This document shows, piece after piece, positions 8,293-20,537 of a DNA stretch of 64,000 bases. The stretch spans positions 1,674,001 to 1,738,000 of the forward strand of contig CP108997.1 of the NCBI GenBank assembly GCA_036226585.1. The letters are read 5' to 3'. Below the pieces are notes generated by a model that did no database searches, was not told where the DNA came from, and saw nothing but the letters and a program-made list of their open reading frames with translations. A program made the translations under genes and the position numbers. The stretch is from Streptomyces sp. NBC_00708. Its GTDB lineage: Bacteria; Actinomycetota; Actinomycetes; Streptomycetales; Streptomycetaceae. Numbering within the stretch: position 1 is the first letter of the stretch; every line of letters starts with the position of its first letter.

Positions 8293-9591
8293 TCAGCCCG
8301 TGAGCAGGCGTCGGGCGGCCAGGGCGAGGGAGACCTCGACCGCGTCCGAGGGGCGGGTGAGGCAGCGGCCGGTCAGCTGCTCGAAGCGGCGGAGCCGGTT
8401 CAGGACGGTGTTGCGGTGGCAGTAGAGGCGGGCACCCGCCCGGGGCGCCGAGCCGTCCGCGTCGAACCAGGCGGTGAGCGTCTCGATGAGCACGTCCCGG
8501 TCGGCGGCGTCCAGCCGGTCCAGCGGACCCAGCACCCGGTCGGCGAGGGCGGCGCCGAGCCCCGGTGACGAGACGACCAGCGCGGCGGGCAGGTGCGCGT
8601 CGAGCAGGACGACCCCGCCCTCCGCCGGGCAGGCCCGCAGGGCGGTCTCCGCGAGGCGCCGGGCGTCCCCGACCGCGGCCAGTCCGTCGACGGGCGAGCC
8701 GATGCCGGCCCGTGCGCCGGGCGGCACGTGCAGGGCGGCGGCCAGGGCGGTGAGCGCCCCGGCCGCGTCGGGATGCTCCGCGCCGTCGCCCCGGCCCAGC
8801 GGCAGGATGGCGAACTCCGTCTCCGGGCCCGCGTGCCACACGGCGTCCGTTCCGGCGGGCAGCTCCAGGGGCGGGTGCGTGGTGCCGTGCGGGGAGCGGC
8901 GGGCGTCGCTCACGGCGAGCACCGCATACCGGCCGTCCTCCGGCAGGCCGAGGGCGGCTGCCGTGTCCGGGAGGTCGGCGATCTGGGCGGTGCCGTCGAG
9001 CAGCGCGGCGGTCATCAGGCGGTGGCGGTTCTCCCGGCGCCAGGCCAGCCGGCGCTCCGCCCTGCGGTAGGCGTCGGCGACGACCCCGCAGTGCTCGTCC
9101 ACGAAGTTCCAGACGTCCGCGGCGACATGGACCAGCAGCCGGATGTCCTCCGGGTGGCGGCGGGCGGTCTCGTCCACCAGGTCCTGCCAGACCATCGCCC
9201 CTCCCATCCGGAACGCGTGCAGGACCGCGTCCAGCGGCAGCCCCTGCTCCGCCCGGACCTCGCCGATCCGCCGGGACGTGCGGTGCGCCGCGTCCCGGAA
9301 CTCGCGGGGCTGGATGAGCGATCCGACGTTGTGCCGCAGCGAGCTGTGCACCTCCTGCCAGATCTCCGCCGGGTCGGCCTCGATCGCCGCGCGGTAGGCG
9401 GGCTCCTGCTCCCGCAACGCCTCCACCAGCCGGTCCGTCAGCTCCGGCAGCGCGGCCACCAGCACCCGGGCGGCCCGGTGCAGCACGGCGACGGCCTCGC
9501 GGTCGGCCAGGGAACGGAAGCGGTGCGGGACCGGGACGACGGGCGGCGGCGCGTGCAGCGCCCTGACCCGTGAACGTACGACCTGTGGCAT
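8293..9591 (-). CDS. PucR-type transcriptional regulator
   Basis: This is a 432-aa regulator of the PucR/CdaR-like class. The N-terminal half (about residues 40-200) is a helical sensor domain of the RsbRD-like type, with VEALREQEPAYR and RRIGEVRAEQGLPLDAVLHAFR. A middle region resembles the degenerate GGDEF-like domain of the family. The C-terminal helix-turn-helix is LYCHRNTVLNRLRRFEQLTG followed by RPSDAVEVSLALAARRLL. I chose the ATG at 9591 (MPQVVRSRVRAL); an upstream ATG at 9702 is possible. Its downstream neighbour is a symporter remnant, so it may have lost its local target. Confidence 0.88.
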   Translation of the reverse strand: MPQVVRSRVRALHAPPPVVPVPHRFRSLADREAVAVLHRAARVLVAALPELTDRLVEALREQEPAYRAAIEADPAEIWQEVHSSLRHNVGSLIQPREFRDAAHRTSRRIGEVRAEQGLPLDAVLHAFRMGGAMVWQDLVDETARRHPEDIRLLVHVAADVWNFVDEHCGVVADAYRRAERRLAWRRENRHRLMTAALLDGTAQIADLPDTAAALGLPEDGRYAVLAVSDARRSPHGTTHPPLELPAGTDAVWHAGPETEFAILPLGRGDGAEHPDAAGALTALAAALHVPPGARAGIGSPVDGLAAVGDARRLAETALRACPAEGGVVLLDAHLPAALVVSSPGLGAALADRVLGPLDRLDAADRDVLIETLTAWFDADGSAPRAGARLYCHRNTVLNRLRRFEQLTGRCLTRPSDAVEVSLALAARRLLTG

Positions 9592-9701
9592 GGCGGCCTC
9601 CACCGGGATTCGGCCGGCTCGCAGGGCGGCCGGTTCCGGTGCACACGCCCAGCACGGAGGCTGCGGGCGCACCGAATGATCCTGACGCCCGCAGAATGAC
9701 A

Positions 9702-9717
9702 TACCGCCCAGTCGGTA
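9702..9717. promoter_or_regulatory. short dyad upstream of the PucR gene
   Basis: TACCG and CGGTA are arranged as a 5-6-5 dyad, 111-126 bases before the chosen PucR start. The size and symmetry resemble an operator, but the arms are short. If translation instead began at the ATG at 9702, the dyad would lie directly upstream of that codon. Confidence 0.3.
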
Positions 9718-9777
9718 CCTAGGGGTGTGCGGCCTCCTTCTCATCACGGTCCTGCAACCTCGGTGCCCTGTAGGGGT

Positions 9778-12702
9778 CTAGGGCCTTCCTCCCAGCAGGC
9801 CGGCCAGCTCCGTACGCGAGCGCACGCCCAGGGCCGCGAACACATTGCGCAGGTGGTGGTCGACGGTCCGGGTGCTCACCGAGAGCCGCAGCGCCACCTC
9901 GCGGTTGGTGGCCCCCTCCGCCACGCACCGGGCGATGCGCTGCTGCTGCGGGGTGAGCGCGGCCAGCGGCGCGGCGGCCCCGGACGGGCCCGCCGCGTCC
10001 ACCGCCTCGCCGGCGGCCCGCAGTTCCCCGCTCGCCCTGGCCGCCCAGGCCGCGGCCCGGCACCGCTCGAACCCCACCAGGGCGTCCCGTAGGGGCTCGC
10101 GTGCCTCGCGGGTGCGGCGGCGCCTGCGCAGCCAGGACCCGAACAGGAGCCGGGTGCGCGCCTGTTCGAAGTCGCCGCCGGCCCGATCGTGGTGCGCGAG
10201 CGCTTCCCCGTACCGTCCGGCCACCTCGCCCGCCGGTGCCAGCAGGGCCCGGCAGCGGGCCAGTTGGGCGGGCACCTGGGGGTCGGTGGTGCGGCTCGCC
10301 CACACGGCGAACTCCGCCACCGCCTCGCCCACCGGGTCCGCCGCCCCGCCCCGGACCCCCCGCCCGGACAGCACCGATGCCTCGACGTAGCAGGGCACCG
10401 CGAGCATCCGGATGGCGAAGTGGCCGCGCCGGGGCCCCGGTCCGACCAGCGGGTCGAGCCGGGCCGCCGCCTCCGCCGGGCGCCCGGCCGCCAGGTCGGC
10501 GCGGGCCTGCGCCCAGGCGGCCAGGGTGGCGGCCTGGACGAGCCCGTGCGGTGCCGCGCCCGCCAGCGCGGCGTCGGCGTGGGCCGCGCACGCGCGGGTC
10601 CCGCTCTCCACCGAGGCGGCGAGAGCGAGTACGGCGTGCAGCGGGGCGGCGGTGTTGGACTGCCCGGTACGGCGGGCCGCGCGCAGACCGTCGAGCGCGT
10701 GGGCGCGGGCACGCGCGTGCCGGCCGGCACGCAGCTCCGCGTAGGCCAGGTGCTCCAGCGCCTGCGGCAGCAGTGCGTCGGCGCCGCTCACGTGCACGGC
10801 GTCCAGCGCGCGGGCCCCGGCCCGGCAGGCTGCGTCGAGATCGCCGAGCACCAGCCCCGCCGCGCCCGCGCGCAGCAGGGTCCCTGCGTCCTGGCTCCGG
10901 GCGGCGGACCCCAGACAGCGGCGCAACAGCGTGTGTCCCTCGCCGAGCCGCCCGCGCAGCACCGCGCACATGCCGTCGCGGTACTGCGCCAGGACCCGGT
11001 CGGCCCTGTCCACGGGGATACGGGTCAGCGCGTCGAGATACCCGAGGGCGTCGCCCGCCGCCCAGGCGGCCTCGGCGGCCCCGAGCAGGGCGTCGCGCAC
11101 CCGGCCGGGGTCGTGCGGGGCGAGCAGACGGGCGGCGGTGAGCAGGGTCGCGCGTGCGTCGGGGGCGGGTCCGTCGCGCAGGGCGAGCAGGCCCCGTACG
11201 AGGTGGGCGGCGGCGTGCTGGGGGTGGCGGTCGTGTCCGGGGCGCGCGGGGTCCTGCCCCGCGTGCACGGCACCCCACCCCGCCTGCACACCGGCCCGCG
11301 CCAGCAGGCCGCGGGCCCGCCCCGGCTCCCCCGCGAGCCGCGCCTGCTCCGCCGCCGCCACGTACCGGGCGGCCCGCCCCGCCCCGTCCTGCGTCAGCGC
11401 GGCGGCCCGCACGAGGGCGGCGGCGCGCTCCGCATGCGGGCGGGGCCGTAAGGCGGCAGCCTCCAGCGCGGCGGCGAGCCGGGCATCGGGGCCGGGCGCC
11501 GCGCAGGCCCGCTGGACGAGGGCGGCGAGGCCGTCCGGGCCGGCCGCCAGACGGTCGGCGAGCAGGCTGTGCACGGCGCGGCGGTGGTGCGGGGGCGCCC
11601 GGTGCAGCAGGGCGCGGCGCAGCAGCGGGTGGGTGAAGTGGACGCGGTCGCCCGCCTGTTGGAGGGCGCCCGCAGTGAGCGGAGCCAGGTCGGCAGCGTC
11701 CGACGCGGCGGCGTCGCGTACGAGGGCGAGGTCAGCACCGGTGCCCTCCGGCTCGTGCTCATGGGCGGCGGCGGCGATCAGGAGGAGGGTGCGGGTGCCG
11801 GCGGGAAGGTGGCCGACGCGGGCCGCGTGGGCGGCGAGGACGTCGTCGGCGCCGGGCAGCGGGTGCGGCAGCGGAGTCCGTCCGGCGAGCTGGCCGGAGG
11901 TGAGCCGGGCGGTGAGATCGGTGAGCAGCCGGGGGTTCCCGGCCGCCTCCCGAATCAGCTCACCCCGCACCACCGGGTCGACCGCCTCACCCCGCACCAC
12001 CGGGTCGACCGCCCCGCCCCGCACCACCGGGTCGACTGCCTCACCCCGCACCACCGGGTCGACCGCCCCGCCCCGCACCACGGGACCGACGCCTCGCCGC
12101 GCACCACCGTCGCCCCCGTGCCCCGTGAGCCGGTCGAGCAGCGCGGTGGCCGCGTCGTCGTCGAGGGGCCCGAGCCGCAGCGCGGGCAGCCCGGCGAAGC
12201 TCGTCTCGTCCCCGGCACCGATCAGCACGGCGGCCCGGCCGCCCGGCCCGAGCCGGCGGGCGGCGAAGGCGAGGGCGGCGCGGGATTCGGGGTCCCAGAG
12301 ATGGGCGTCGTCCACGCAGACCAACAGGGGCCGGCCGGCGCCGAGCCGGCGCAGGAGGCCGAGGAGGGCGGCGGGCGCGAGTCCGTCCCGCAGCACCCGG
12401 TCGGGGCCGCCGGGCACCGCCCCTTCCGGCGCCGCGCACAGCAGCGCGTGCAGCCCGCTGTACGGCACCCACCGTTCGGCCGGGGCGCCGGCCGTATGGA
12501 GGACGGGCCCCGTACCCGGCGAGCGATGCGCGGCGACGGCGTGGTCCAGGAGGGCGGTGCGGCCCGTGCCGGGTGGGGCGGTCAGGACCAGGGCCCCGCC
12601 GTCACCGCGCCGAAGGCGCGTCAGCAGGGTGTCGAGGACGGCGAGTTCGCCGCTGCGGCCGTACAGCCGGAGCGGACGGTGCACGGTCGTGGGGGACGTC
12701 AC
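9778..12702 (-). CDS. LuxR family regulator with N-terminal AAA ATPase (LAL type)
   Basis: This is a 974-aa regulator of the LAL (large ATP-binding LuxR) class. Walker A is APPGTGRTALLD at 42-53, and Walker B is LLVCVDDAHLWD near residue 130. A long helical, TPR-like middle follows, and the C-terminal LuxR helix-turn-helix (about 910-970) reads LTPQQQRIARCVAEGATNREVALRL and then STRTVDHHLRNVFAALGV. Such proteins are usually pathway activators of secondary or sugar metabolism, but the target is not evident here. Residues about 204-248 are five copies of a 9-aa repeat (DPVVRGEAV-like). The start is GTG 12702 or GTG 12711, with no clear ribosome site. It is separated from hisF by the his terminator. 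Confidence 0.88.
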   Translation of the reverse strand: MTSPTTVHRPLRLYGRSGELAVLDTLLTRLRRGDGGALVLTAPPGTGRTALLDHAVAAHRSPGTGPVLHTAGAPAERWVPYSGLHALLCAAPEGAVPGGPDRVLRDGLAPAALLGLLRRLGAGRPLLVCVDDAHLWDPESRAALAFAARRLGPGGRAAVLIGAGDETSFAGLPALRLGPLDDDAATALLDRLTGHGGDGGARRGVGPVVRGGAVDPVVRGEAVDPVVRGGAVDPVVRGEAVDPVVRGELIREAAGNPRLLTDLTARLTSGQLAGRTPLPHPLPGADDVLAAHAARVGHLPAGTRTLLLIAAAAHEHEPEGTGADLALVRDAAASDAADLAPLTAGALQQAGDRVHFTHPLLRRALLHRAPPHHRRAVHSLLADRLAAGPDGLAALVQRACAAPGPDARLAAALEAAALRPRPHAERAAALVRAAALTQDGAGRAARYVAAAEQARLAGEPGRARGLLARAGVQAGWGAVHAGQDPARPGHDRHPQHAAAHLVRGLLALRDGPAPDARATLLTAARLLAPHDPGRVRDALLGAAEAAWAAGDALGYLDALTRIPVDRADRVLAQYRDGMCAVLRGRLGEGHTLLRRCLGSAARSQDAGTLLRAGAAGLVLGDLDAACRAGARALDAVHVSGADALLPQALEHLAYAELRAGRHARARAHALDGLRAARRTGQSNTAAPLHAVLALAASVESGTRACAAHADAALAGAAPHGLVQAATLAAWAQARADLAAGRPAEAAARLDPLVGPGPRRGHFAIRMLAVPCYVEASVLSGRGVRGGAADPVGEAVAEFAVWASRTTDPQVPAQLARCRALLAPAGEVAGRYGEALAHHDRAGGDFEQARTRLLFGSWLRRRRRTREAREPLRDALVGFERCRAAAWAARASGELRAAGEAVDAAGPSGAAAPLAALTPQQQRIARCVAEGATNREVALRLSVSTRTVDHHLRNVFAALGVRSRTELAGLLGGRP
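11959..12093. repeat. 27-bp in-frame minisatellite inside the LAL regulator
   Basis: There are five tandem units of 27 bp starting at 11959, 11986, 12013, 12040 and 12067. Each contains CCCCGCACCACCGGGTCGAC except for changes in the last. Units 1, 2 and 4 begin CTCA, and units 3 and 5 begin CCCG, so the array looks like an alternating two-unit duplication. Because 27 is a multiple of three, the reading frame is kept, and copy changes would add or remove nine residues at a time. Confidence 0.95.
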
Positions 12703-12753
12703 GCCCGGCACGTTAGGCCGGACCACCCGGGCCCGGAAGGCGCGGGTACGGCG

Positions 12754-12785
12754 AGGGGGCGCCCTCCCAGGGAAGGGCGCCCCCT
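12754..12785. terminator. terminator at the end of the his operon
   Basis: The perfect 12-base arms AGGGGGCGCCCT and AGGGCGCCCCCT are separated by an 8-base loop. It lies 27 bases beyond the hisF stop on the minus strand and before the LuxR gene. There is no T-tract, as is usual for Streptomyces terminators. Confidence 0.8.
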
Positions 12786-12811
12786 GTCTGTGCACGCGCA
12801 CAACCGGGCGT

Positions 12812-13567
12812 TCAGCGCACCGGGTGTCCGGCCTCCGCGAGCGCGCCCTTGACCTCGGAGATCCGCAGGTCGCCGAAGTGGAAGACGGACGCGGCCAGGA
12901 CCGCGTCGGCCCCGGCGTCGATGGCCGGTGCGAAGTCCGCGAGCCGGCCGGCACCGCCGGAGGCGATGACGGGGACGCGGACGTGCTCGCGGACGGCGGC
13001 GATCATCTCGGTGTCGTAGCCGTCCTTCGTACCGTCGGCGTCCATCGAGTTGAGCAGGATCTCGCCCGCGCCCAGCTCGGCGGCGCGGTGGGCCCACTCG
13101 ACGGCGTCGATGCCGGTGCCCCGGCGGCCGCCGTGCGTGGTGACCTCGAACGAGCCCTCGGGGGTGCGCCGGGCGTCCACGGAGAGCACCAGTACCTGGC
13201 GGCCGAAGCGCTCGGCGATCTCCCGGATCAGCTCCGGGCGGGCGATGGCCGCGGTGTTGACGCCGACCTTGTCCGCGCCGGCCCGCAGCAGCTTGTCGAC
13301 ATCGTCCGCGGTGCGGACGCCGCCGCCCACGGTGAGCGGGATGAAGACCTGCTCGGCGGTGCGGCGCACGATGTCGTAGGTGGTCTCCCGGTCGCCGCTG
13401 GAGGCGGTGATGTCCAGGAAGGTCAGCTCGTCGGCGCCCTCGGCGTCGTACAGCTTCGCCATCTCGACGGGGTCGCCCGCGTCGCGCAGGTTCTTGAAGT
13501 TGACGCCCTTGACGACCCGGCCGTCGTCCACGTCGAGGCAGGGGATGACACGTACGGCGAGGCTCAT
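12812..13567 (-). CDS. hisF: imidazole glycerol phosphate synthase cyclase subunit
   Basis: HisF takes ammonia from HisH through its barrel and turns PRFAR into imidazole glycerol phosphate and AICAR. The 251-aa TIM barrel starts [21 protein letters not shown], with the catalytic Asp in CLDVDDG, and the second Asp in LSVDARR near residue 130. Phosphate-binding loops are VGGGVRT and ASGGAGR. Its ATG overlaps the stop of the RidA gene as ATGA. It is the last gene of the operon and is followed by a strong hairpin. Confidence 0.97.
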   Translation of the reverse strand: MSLAVRVIPCLDVDDGRVVKGVNFKNLRDAGDPVEMAKLYDAEGADELTFLDITASSGDRETTYDIVRRTAEQVFIPLTVGGGVRTADDVDKLLRAGADKVGVNTAAIARPELIREIAERFGRQVLVLSVDARRTPEGSFEVTTHGGRRGTGIDAVEWAHRAAELGAGEILLNSMDADGTKDGYDTEMIAAVREHVRVPVIASGGAGRLADFAPAIDAGADAVLAASVFHFGDLRISEVKGALAEAGHPVR

Positions 13568-13968
13568 CGCGCACCCGCCCGGTATGCCTCGACCTCGACC
13601 TCGACGACCAGGCCCGGGTCGACGAAACCGGAGACCACGACCATGGTGGCGGCGGGGCGCACCGCGTCGAACAGCTCCTTGTGGGCGCGGCCGACCTCCT
13701 CGGTGTCCCGGGCGTGCATGACGTACATCCGGGTGCGGACGACGTCCTCGCGGCCGAGGCCCAGCTCCTTCAGCGCGTCGAGGGCGACGCCGAAGGCGGT
13801 GACGGTCTGCTCGTACGGGCCGCCGGCGGCGATCTCGCCGCCCACCACTGACGTACAGCCGGCGACCAGGACCATGCCGTTCGGGAGCTCGACCGCGCGG
13901 GAGTAGCCGAACTTCTCCTCCCACGGGGCGCCGGAGGAGATACGGCGCACGGATGCGGATCCGGTCAT
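13564..13968 (-). CDS. RidA family protein
   Basis: This is a 134-aa member of the RidA/YjgF family. Classical RidA hydrolyses reactive enamines and imines released by PLP enzymes, and other subgroups have different or unknown roles. Recognisable segments are [18 protein letters not shown] near the start and [25 protein letters not shown] in the middle. The C-terminal strand reads [12 protein letters not shown]. It overlaps both neighbours by ATGA junctions (priA before, hisF after), so it is fully embedded in the his operon. That suggests a role beside histidine synthesis, perhaps damage control for reactive intermediates, which is inference. Confidence 0.88.
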   Translation of the reverse strand: MTGSASVRRISSGAPWEEKFGYSRAVELPNGMVLVAGCTSVVGGEIAAGGPYEQTVTAFGVALDALKELGLGREDVVRTRMYVMHARDTEEVGRAHKELFDAVRPAATMVVVSGFVDPGLVVEVEVEAYRAGAR

Positions 13969-14690
13969 ACGGAGACCGCCTCCAGCGCCTCTTCGAGGGT
14001 GAACGCCTTCGCGTACAGGGCCTTGCCGACGATCGCGCCCTCGACGCCCGCCGGGACCAGCGAGGCGATGGCCCGCAGGTCGTCGAGCGAGGAGACGCCG
14101 CCGGAGGCGACGACGGGCTTGTCGGTGGCGGCGCAGACGTTCTTCAGGAGCTCCAGGTTGGGGCCCTGGAGCGTGCCGTCCTTGGCGATGTCGGTGACGA
14201 CGTAGCGGGCGCAGCCCTCGGAGTCGAGGCGGGCCAGCGTCTCGTAGAGGTCGCCGCCGTCGCGGGTCCAGCCCCGGCCGCGCAGGGTGGTGCCGCGCAC
14301 GTCGAGGCCGACGGCGATCTTGTCGCCGTGCTCGGCGATGACCTTGGCGACCCACTCGGGGGTCTCCAGGGCGGCGGTGCCGAGGTTGACCCGGCGGCAG
14401 CCGGTGGCGAGGGCGGCGGCGAGCGAGGCGTCGTCGCGGATGCCGCCGGACAGCTCGACCTTGATGTCCATGGCGCCGGCGACCTCGGCGATGAGGGCGC
14501 GGTTGTCACCGGTGCCGAAGGCGGCGTCCAGGTCGACGAGGTGCAGCCACTCGGCGCCGGCGCGCTGCCACGCGAGTGCGGCCTCCAGCGGGGAGCCGTA
14601 GGAGGTCTCGGATCCGGACTCGCCGTGCACCAGGCGGACCGCCTGGCCGTCGCGGACGTCTACGGCGGGGAGCAGTTCAAGCTTCGGCAT
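13965..14690 (-). CDS. priA: PriA: bifunctional ProFAR isomerase / phosphoribosylanthranilate isomerase
   Basis: PriA does the HisA step of histidine synthesis and the TrpF step of tryptophan synthesis. Actinobacteria generally lack a separate trpF, and none is seen among the trp genes here. The 241-aa TIM barrel has Asp11 in PAVDVRDG, Arg19, and Asp130 in VGLDVRG, the residues known to matter in PriA. SGGIRDD and [11 protein letters not shown] are phosphate loops. The start overlaps the hisH stop as TAATG and the stop overlaps ridA as ATGA. Confidence 0.95.
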   Translation of the reverse strand: MPKLELLPAVDVRDGQAVRLVHGESGSETSYGSPLEAALAWQRAGAEWLHLVDLDAAFGTGDNRALIAEVAGAMDIKVELSGGIRDDASLAAALATGCRRVNLGTAALETPEWVAKVIAEHGDKIAVGLDVRGTTLRGRGWTRDGGDLYETLARLDSEGCARYVVTDIAKDGTLQGPNLELLKNVCAATDKPVVASGGVSSLDDLRAIASLVPAGVEGAIVGKALYAKAFTLEEALEAVSV

Positions 14691-15331
14691 TACAGCGTCT
14701 CGATCCAGTTGGTCAGCAGCTGGGCGCCGGCATCGCCGGACTTCTCGGGGTGGAACTGGGTGGCCCACAGCGCGCCGTTCTCCACGGCGGCCACGAACCG
14801 TTCGCCGTGCGTGGCCCAAGTGACCCTGGGGGCACGGATCTTCGCGTTGGTGACTTCGAGGCTCCAGTCGTGCGCCGCGTAGGAGTGCACGAAGTAGTAC
14901 CGGGCCTCGGGGTCGAGTCCGGCGAACAGCTGGGAGTCCTCGGGGGCTTCGACGGTGTTCCAGCCCATGTGCGGGACGACGTCGGCCTTGAGCGGGCCGA
15001 CCGTGCCGGGCCACTCGTCGAGCCCCTCGGTCTCCACGCCGTGCTCGATGCCGCGCTCGAACAGGATCTGCATGCCGACGCAGATGCCCATCACGGGGCG
15101 CCCGCCGGCCAGCCTGCGGCCGATGACCCACTCGCCGCGGGCCTTCTTCAGGCCCTGCATGCACGCGGAGAACGCGCCGACGCCGGGCACCAGCAGCCCG
15201 TCGGCGTTCATCGCCGCGTCGAAGTCGCGGGTGATCTCGACGTCCGCGCCGACGTGGGCGAGGGCGCGCTCGGCGGAGCGGACGTTGCCGAAGCCGTAGT
15301 CGAAGACGACGACCTTCTTCTTCGTATCCAC
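14690..15331 (-). CDS. hisH: imidazole glycerol phosphate synthase glutaminase subunit
   Basis: HisH is the class I glutamine amidotransferase that feeds ammonia to HisF. The 213-aa protein has the nucleophile Cys84 in [10 protein letters not shown], with the His and Glu of the triad in TQFHPEKSG near the C-terminus. The oxyanion segment is LLVPGVGAF. The length matches the family. It starts at an ATG ([13 protein letters not shown]), 10 bases after the small membrane protein gene, and its stop shares bases with the priA start. Confidence 0.97.
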   Translation of the reverse strand: MDTKKKVVVFDYGFGNVRSAERALAHVGADVEITRDFDAAMNADGLLVPGVGAFSACMQGLKKARGEWVIGRRLAGGRPVMGICVGMQILFERGIEHGVETEGLDEWPGTVGPLKADVVPHMGWNTVEAPEDSQLFAGLDPEARYYFVHSYAAHDWSLEVTNAKIRAPRVTWATHGERFVAAVENGALWATQFHPEKSGDAGAQLLTNWIETL

Positions 15332-15341
15332 GATGTCGCTC

Positions 15342-15505
15342 CTAGTCCCAGAGTCCCTGGATGCGCAGGACGCCCGCCACCAGGCACATCAGCGACGCGA
15401 TGGCGAGCAGGACGACGACGCCCTTGGGCATGCCCTGCTTGGCGAAGGAGTAGACCCCGCCGGCCAGGAACAGGCCGACCAGGATCAGGATGGTGTTGAG
15501 GCCGG

Positions 15506-15509
<4 letters not shown>
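15342..15509 (-). CDS. 55-aa membrane protein inside the his operon
   Basis: This is a small protein with two predicted membrane helices: about residues 5-21 ([17 protein letters not shown]) and 30-49, joined by the basic hairpin AKQGMPKG. It has no known domain. The GTG start at 15509 overlaps the hisB stop as GTGA, which argues strongly that it is translated by coupling. A tiny membrane protein at this place is conserved in Streptomyces his operons as far as I recall. The function is unknown. Confidence 0.8.
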
Positions 15510-18597
<3,088 letters not shown>

Positions 18598-18700
18598 TCA
18601 CTGGCTGATACATGCCGCCGCTGTGACGGCTGACTATGTGCGTTCATCCGGTCACTCAGAGGGAATAACGGGAACACGCCTCCGAACGAAAGGGGCACCG

Positions 18701-20302
18701 GTGACGGAGCGGCACGACGATGATCTCCCGGACGGCCTCAGCGCGGCGGAGCTGGGCATGTGGCAGTCCTTCCGGAACGGCACGACCTACGACCTGCGGG
18801 CCCGCGACCGGGTCCGCGACGATCCCTTCGCCCCGCACGAGTGGGGACCCGAGCGCAGCGTGGAGGCCCGGGTCGTCGCCCGGCTGCTGCTGAGCGGCCC
18901 GCCGGCCCGGCCGGGCCGGGTGACGGCGCTGAAGCTCTGGGGCGTACGAATCACCGGAAAGCTGGACCTGGCGGGCGGGCGCGTCGATCCGTACGTGGAG
19001 CTGACCGGCTGCCGGTTCGACGAGGAGGTGGCCTTCCCGGAGTGCCACTTCACGACCCTGCGGCTGGTGGGCTGCGCGCTGCCGCGCCTGGAGGCGGCAC
19101 GGCTGCGCACCGAGGGCGATCTGCATCTGCCGCGCTGCCGGGTGGAGCGGGGCATCCGGCTCACGGACGCGCAGATCGGCACGGACCTGCTGATCAACCA
19201 GATCGAGGCCGGCCCGGACCGGCAGGGCCGGGCCCTGCTCGGGGACGGGCTGACGGTGGCCCAGGACCTCCAGGCCGAGATGGCCGACCTGCTCGGCGAG
19301 CTGAGTCTGCGCGGCGCGAAGGTGGGCGGTTCGCTGAGCCTGCGCGGCAGCCGGCTGCGCGCGGTCCAGGGGCGCCGCGCGCTGAACGCCCCGCAGCTCA
19401 GCGTGGAGCGGACGCTGTACATGAGCGAGGCGTGGGTCAGCGTGGACACGGGGAACCAGGGCACCACTCCCCCGTACGGCATCGCCACCTCGCCGACCCC
19501 TGCGCACGGCACCCGGGCGCAGGTGTTCCGCTGCCGGGGCGGGGTGCGGCTGGACGACGGCAGGTTCGGTGACGCGGTGGACCTGCACAAGGCGGTGTTC
19601 GTGCTGGACGCGCACGAGGAGCTGTCGCTGCGCCGGACGGTCACCCCGGAGCTGCGGTTCAACCCGGAGCGCCCGGCGCGCGGCCGGGTGGTGCTCAACG
19701 GCGCGAAGGTCGTCACGCTGATCGACGTGTCGACGAGCTGGCCGGGCCCCGGCGGCCTGGCGATGGGCGGGTTCGTGTACGAGAACCTCGTCCCGTACGG
19801 GCACTTCCCGCTCTCCCGGCGCCTGGAGTGGGTGGCGGCGGCCACCCCGGAGTACGTGCCGGAGCCGTACGAGCGCCTGGCGGCCGTGCTCCGGGGCAGC
19901 GGGGAGGACGCGGACGCCCGGGAGGTGCTGCTCGCCAAGCAGCGCCGCCGTCGCGAGACGCTGCCGCCCGCCGGGAAGCTCTGGGGCTATCTCCAGGACT
20001 GGACGGTGGCGTACGGCTACCGGCCGGGGCGGGCCGCGGTGTGGATGGCGGTGCTGTGGGCGGCGGGCACGCTGGCGTTCTCGCGGTACGACCCGGCATC
20101 GATCAAGGGCGGGGAGCATCCCCGGTGGAACGCGGCGCTGTACGCCCTGGATCTGCTCATCCCGGTGATCGATCTCGGCCAGGACGGCTACTGGCGGATG
20201 GAGGGCGGCTGGCAGTGGCTGGCGGCGGCGCTGGTCCTGCTGGGGTGGATACTGGCCACCACGGTCGCGGCGGGCGCCTCCCGGCTGCTGCGCCGCGGCT
20301 GA
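18701..20302 (+). CDS. beta-solenoid-like protein with C-terminal membrane segments
   Basis: This is a 533-aa protein. After an acidic start, residues about 60-330 are a series of roughly 20-residue rungs such as [31 protein letters not shown] and [16 protein letters not shown]. These resemble a degenerate pentapeptide-repeat or right-handed beta-solenoid fold. The C-terminal 110 residues have two or three membrane helices ([32 protein letters not shown]). Homologues have been labelled membrane-associated oxidoreductase, but I see no cofactor motif, so I would not use that name. The GTG at 18701 has AAAGGGG six bases before it. The gene is divergent from hisD. Confidence 0.75.
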   Translation: MTERHDDDLPDGLSAAELGMWQSFRNGTTYDLRARDRVRDDPFAPHEWGPERSVEARVVARLLLSGPPARPGRVTALKLWGVRITGKLDLAGGRVDPYVELTGCRFDEEVAFPECHFTTLRLVGCALPRLEAARLRTEGDLHLPRCRVERGIRLTDAQIGTDLLINQIEAGPDRQGRALLGDGLTVAQDLQAEMADLLGELSLRGAKVGGSLSLRGSRLRAVQGRRALNAPQLSVERTLYMSEAWVSVDTGNQGTTPPYGIATSPTPAHGTRAQVFRCRGGVRLDDGRFGDAVDLHKAVFVLDAHEELSLRRTVTPELRFNPERPARGRVVLNGAKVVTLIDVSTSWPGPGGLAMGGFVYENLVPYGHFPLSRRLEWVAAATPEYVPEPYERLAAVLRGSGEDADAREVLLAKQRRRRETLPPAGKLWGYLQDWTVAYGYRPGRAAVWMAVLWAAGTLAFSRYDPASIKGGEHPRWNAALYALDLLIPVIDLGQDGYWRMEGGWQWLAAALVLLGWILATTVAAGASRLLRRG

Positions 20303-20331
20303 GGCGTACACCGCGACGCGAACGGGGTACG

Positions 20332-20373
20332 CCCCGGCGCACCGGGCCGTTCAGGACCCCGTGGGCGCCGGGG
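20332..20373. terminator. possible terminator after the solenoid gene
   Basis: The 9-base arms CCCCGGCGC and GCGCCGGGG are separated by 24 bases, starting 29 bases after the stop at 20302. The large loop makes this only a moderate candidate. The remaining sequence to 20537 is less GC-rich and holds TTGACC at 20442-20447, a possible -35 element for the next gene, without a convincing -10. Confidence 0.4.
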
Positions 20374-20537
20374 CAGACCACGGACCTTCTGCCCAGCACC
20401 CATGAGAACCAGCCAGAATCCGCGCTTTCCTTTACTCCACCTTGACCGACGGCCGGGCAACCCATCCACTCGGCACCAAAGCTTCACAGCACCCCTCTTG
20501 GCGCCGCCTCCACCAGCGCTTTTCAATGGTCTGCACC

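Noticed and set aside
11959..12093. CRISPR-like array
   Set aside because: The units are directly abutting with no spacers and keep the reading frame of a regulator gene, so this is a coding minisatellite.
10931..13906. 991-codon plus-strand frame spanning the LuxR gene and hisF
   Set aside because: It crosses two real genes and a terminator and has Arg/Ser/Ala-rich composition without any domain.
18701..20302. oxidoreductase function for the solenoid-like protein
   Set aside because: I see no nucleotide-binding, flavin, haem or metal motif. The label used for relatives is not supported by this sequence.
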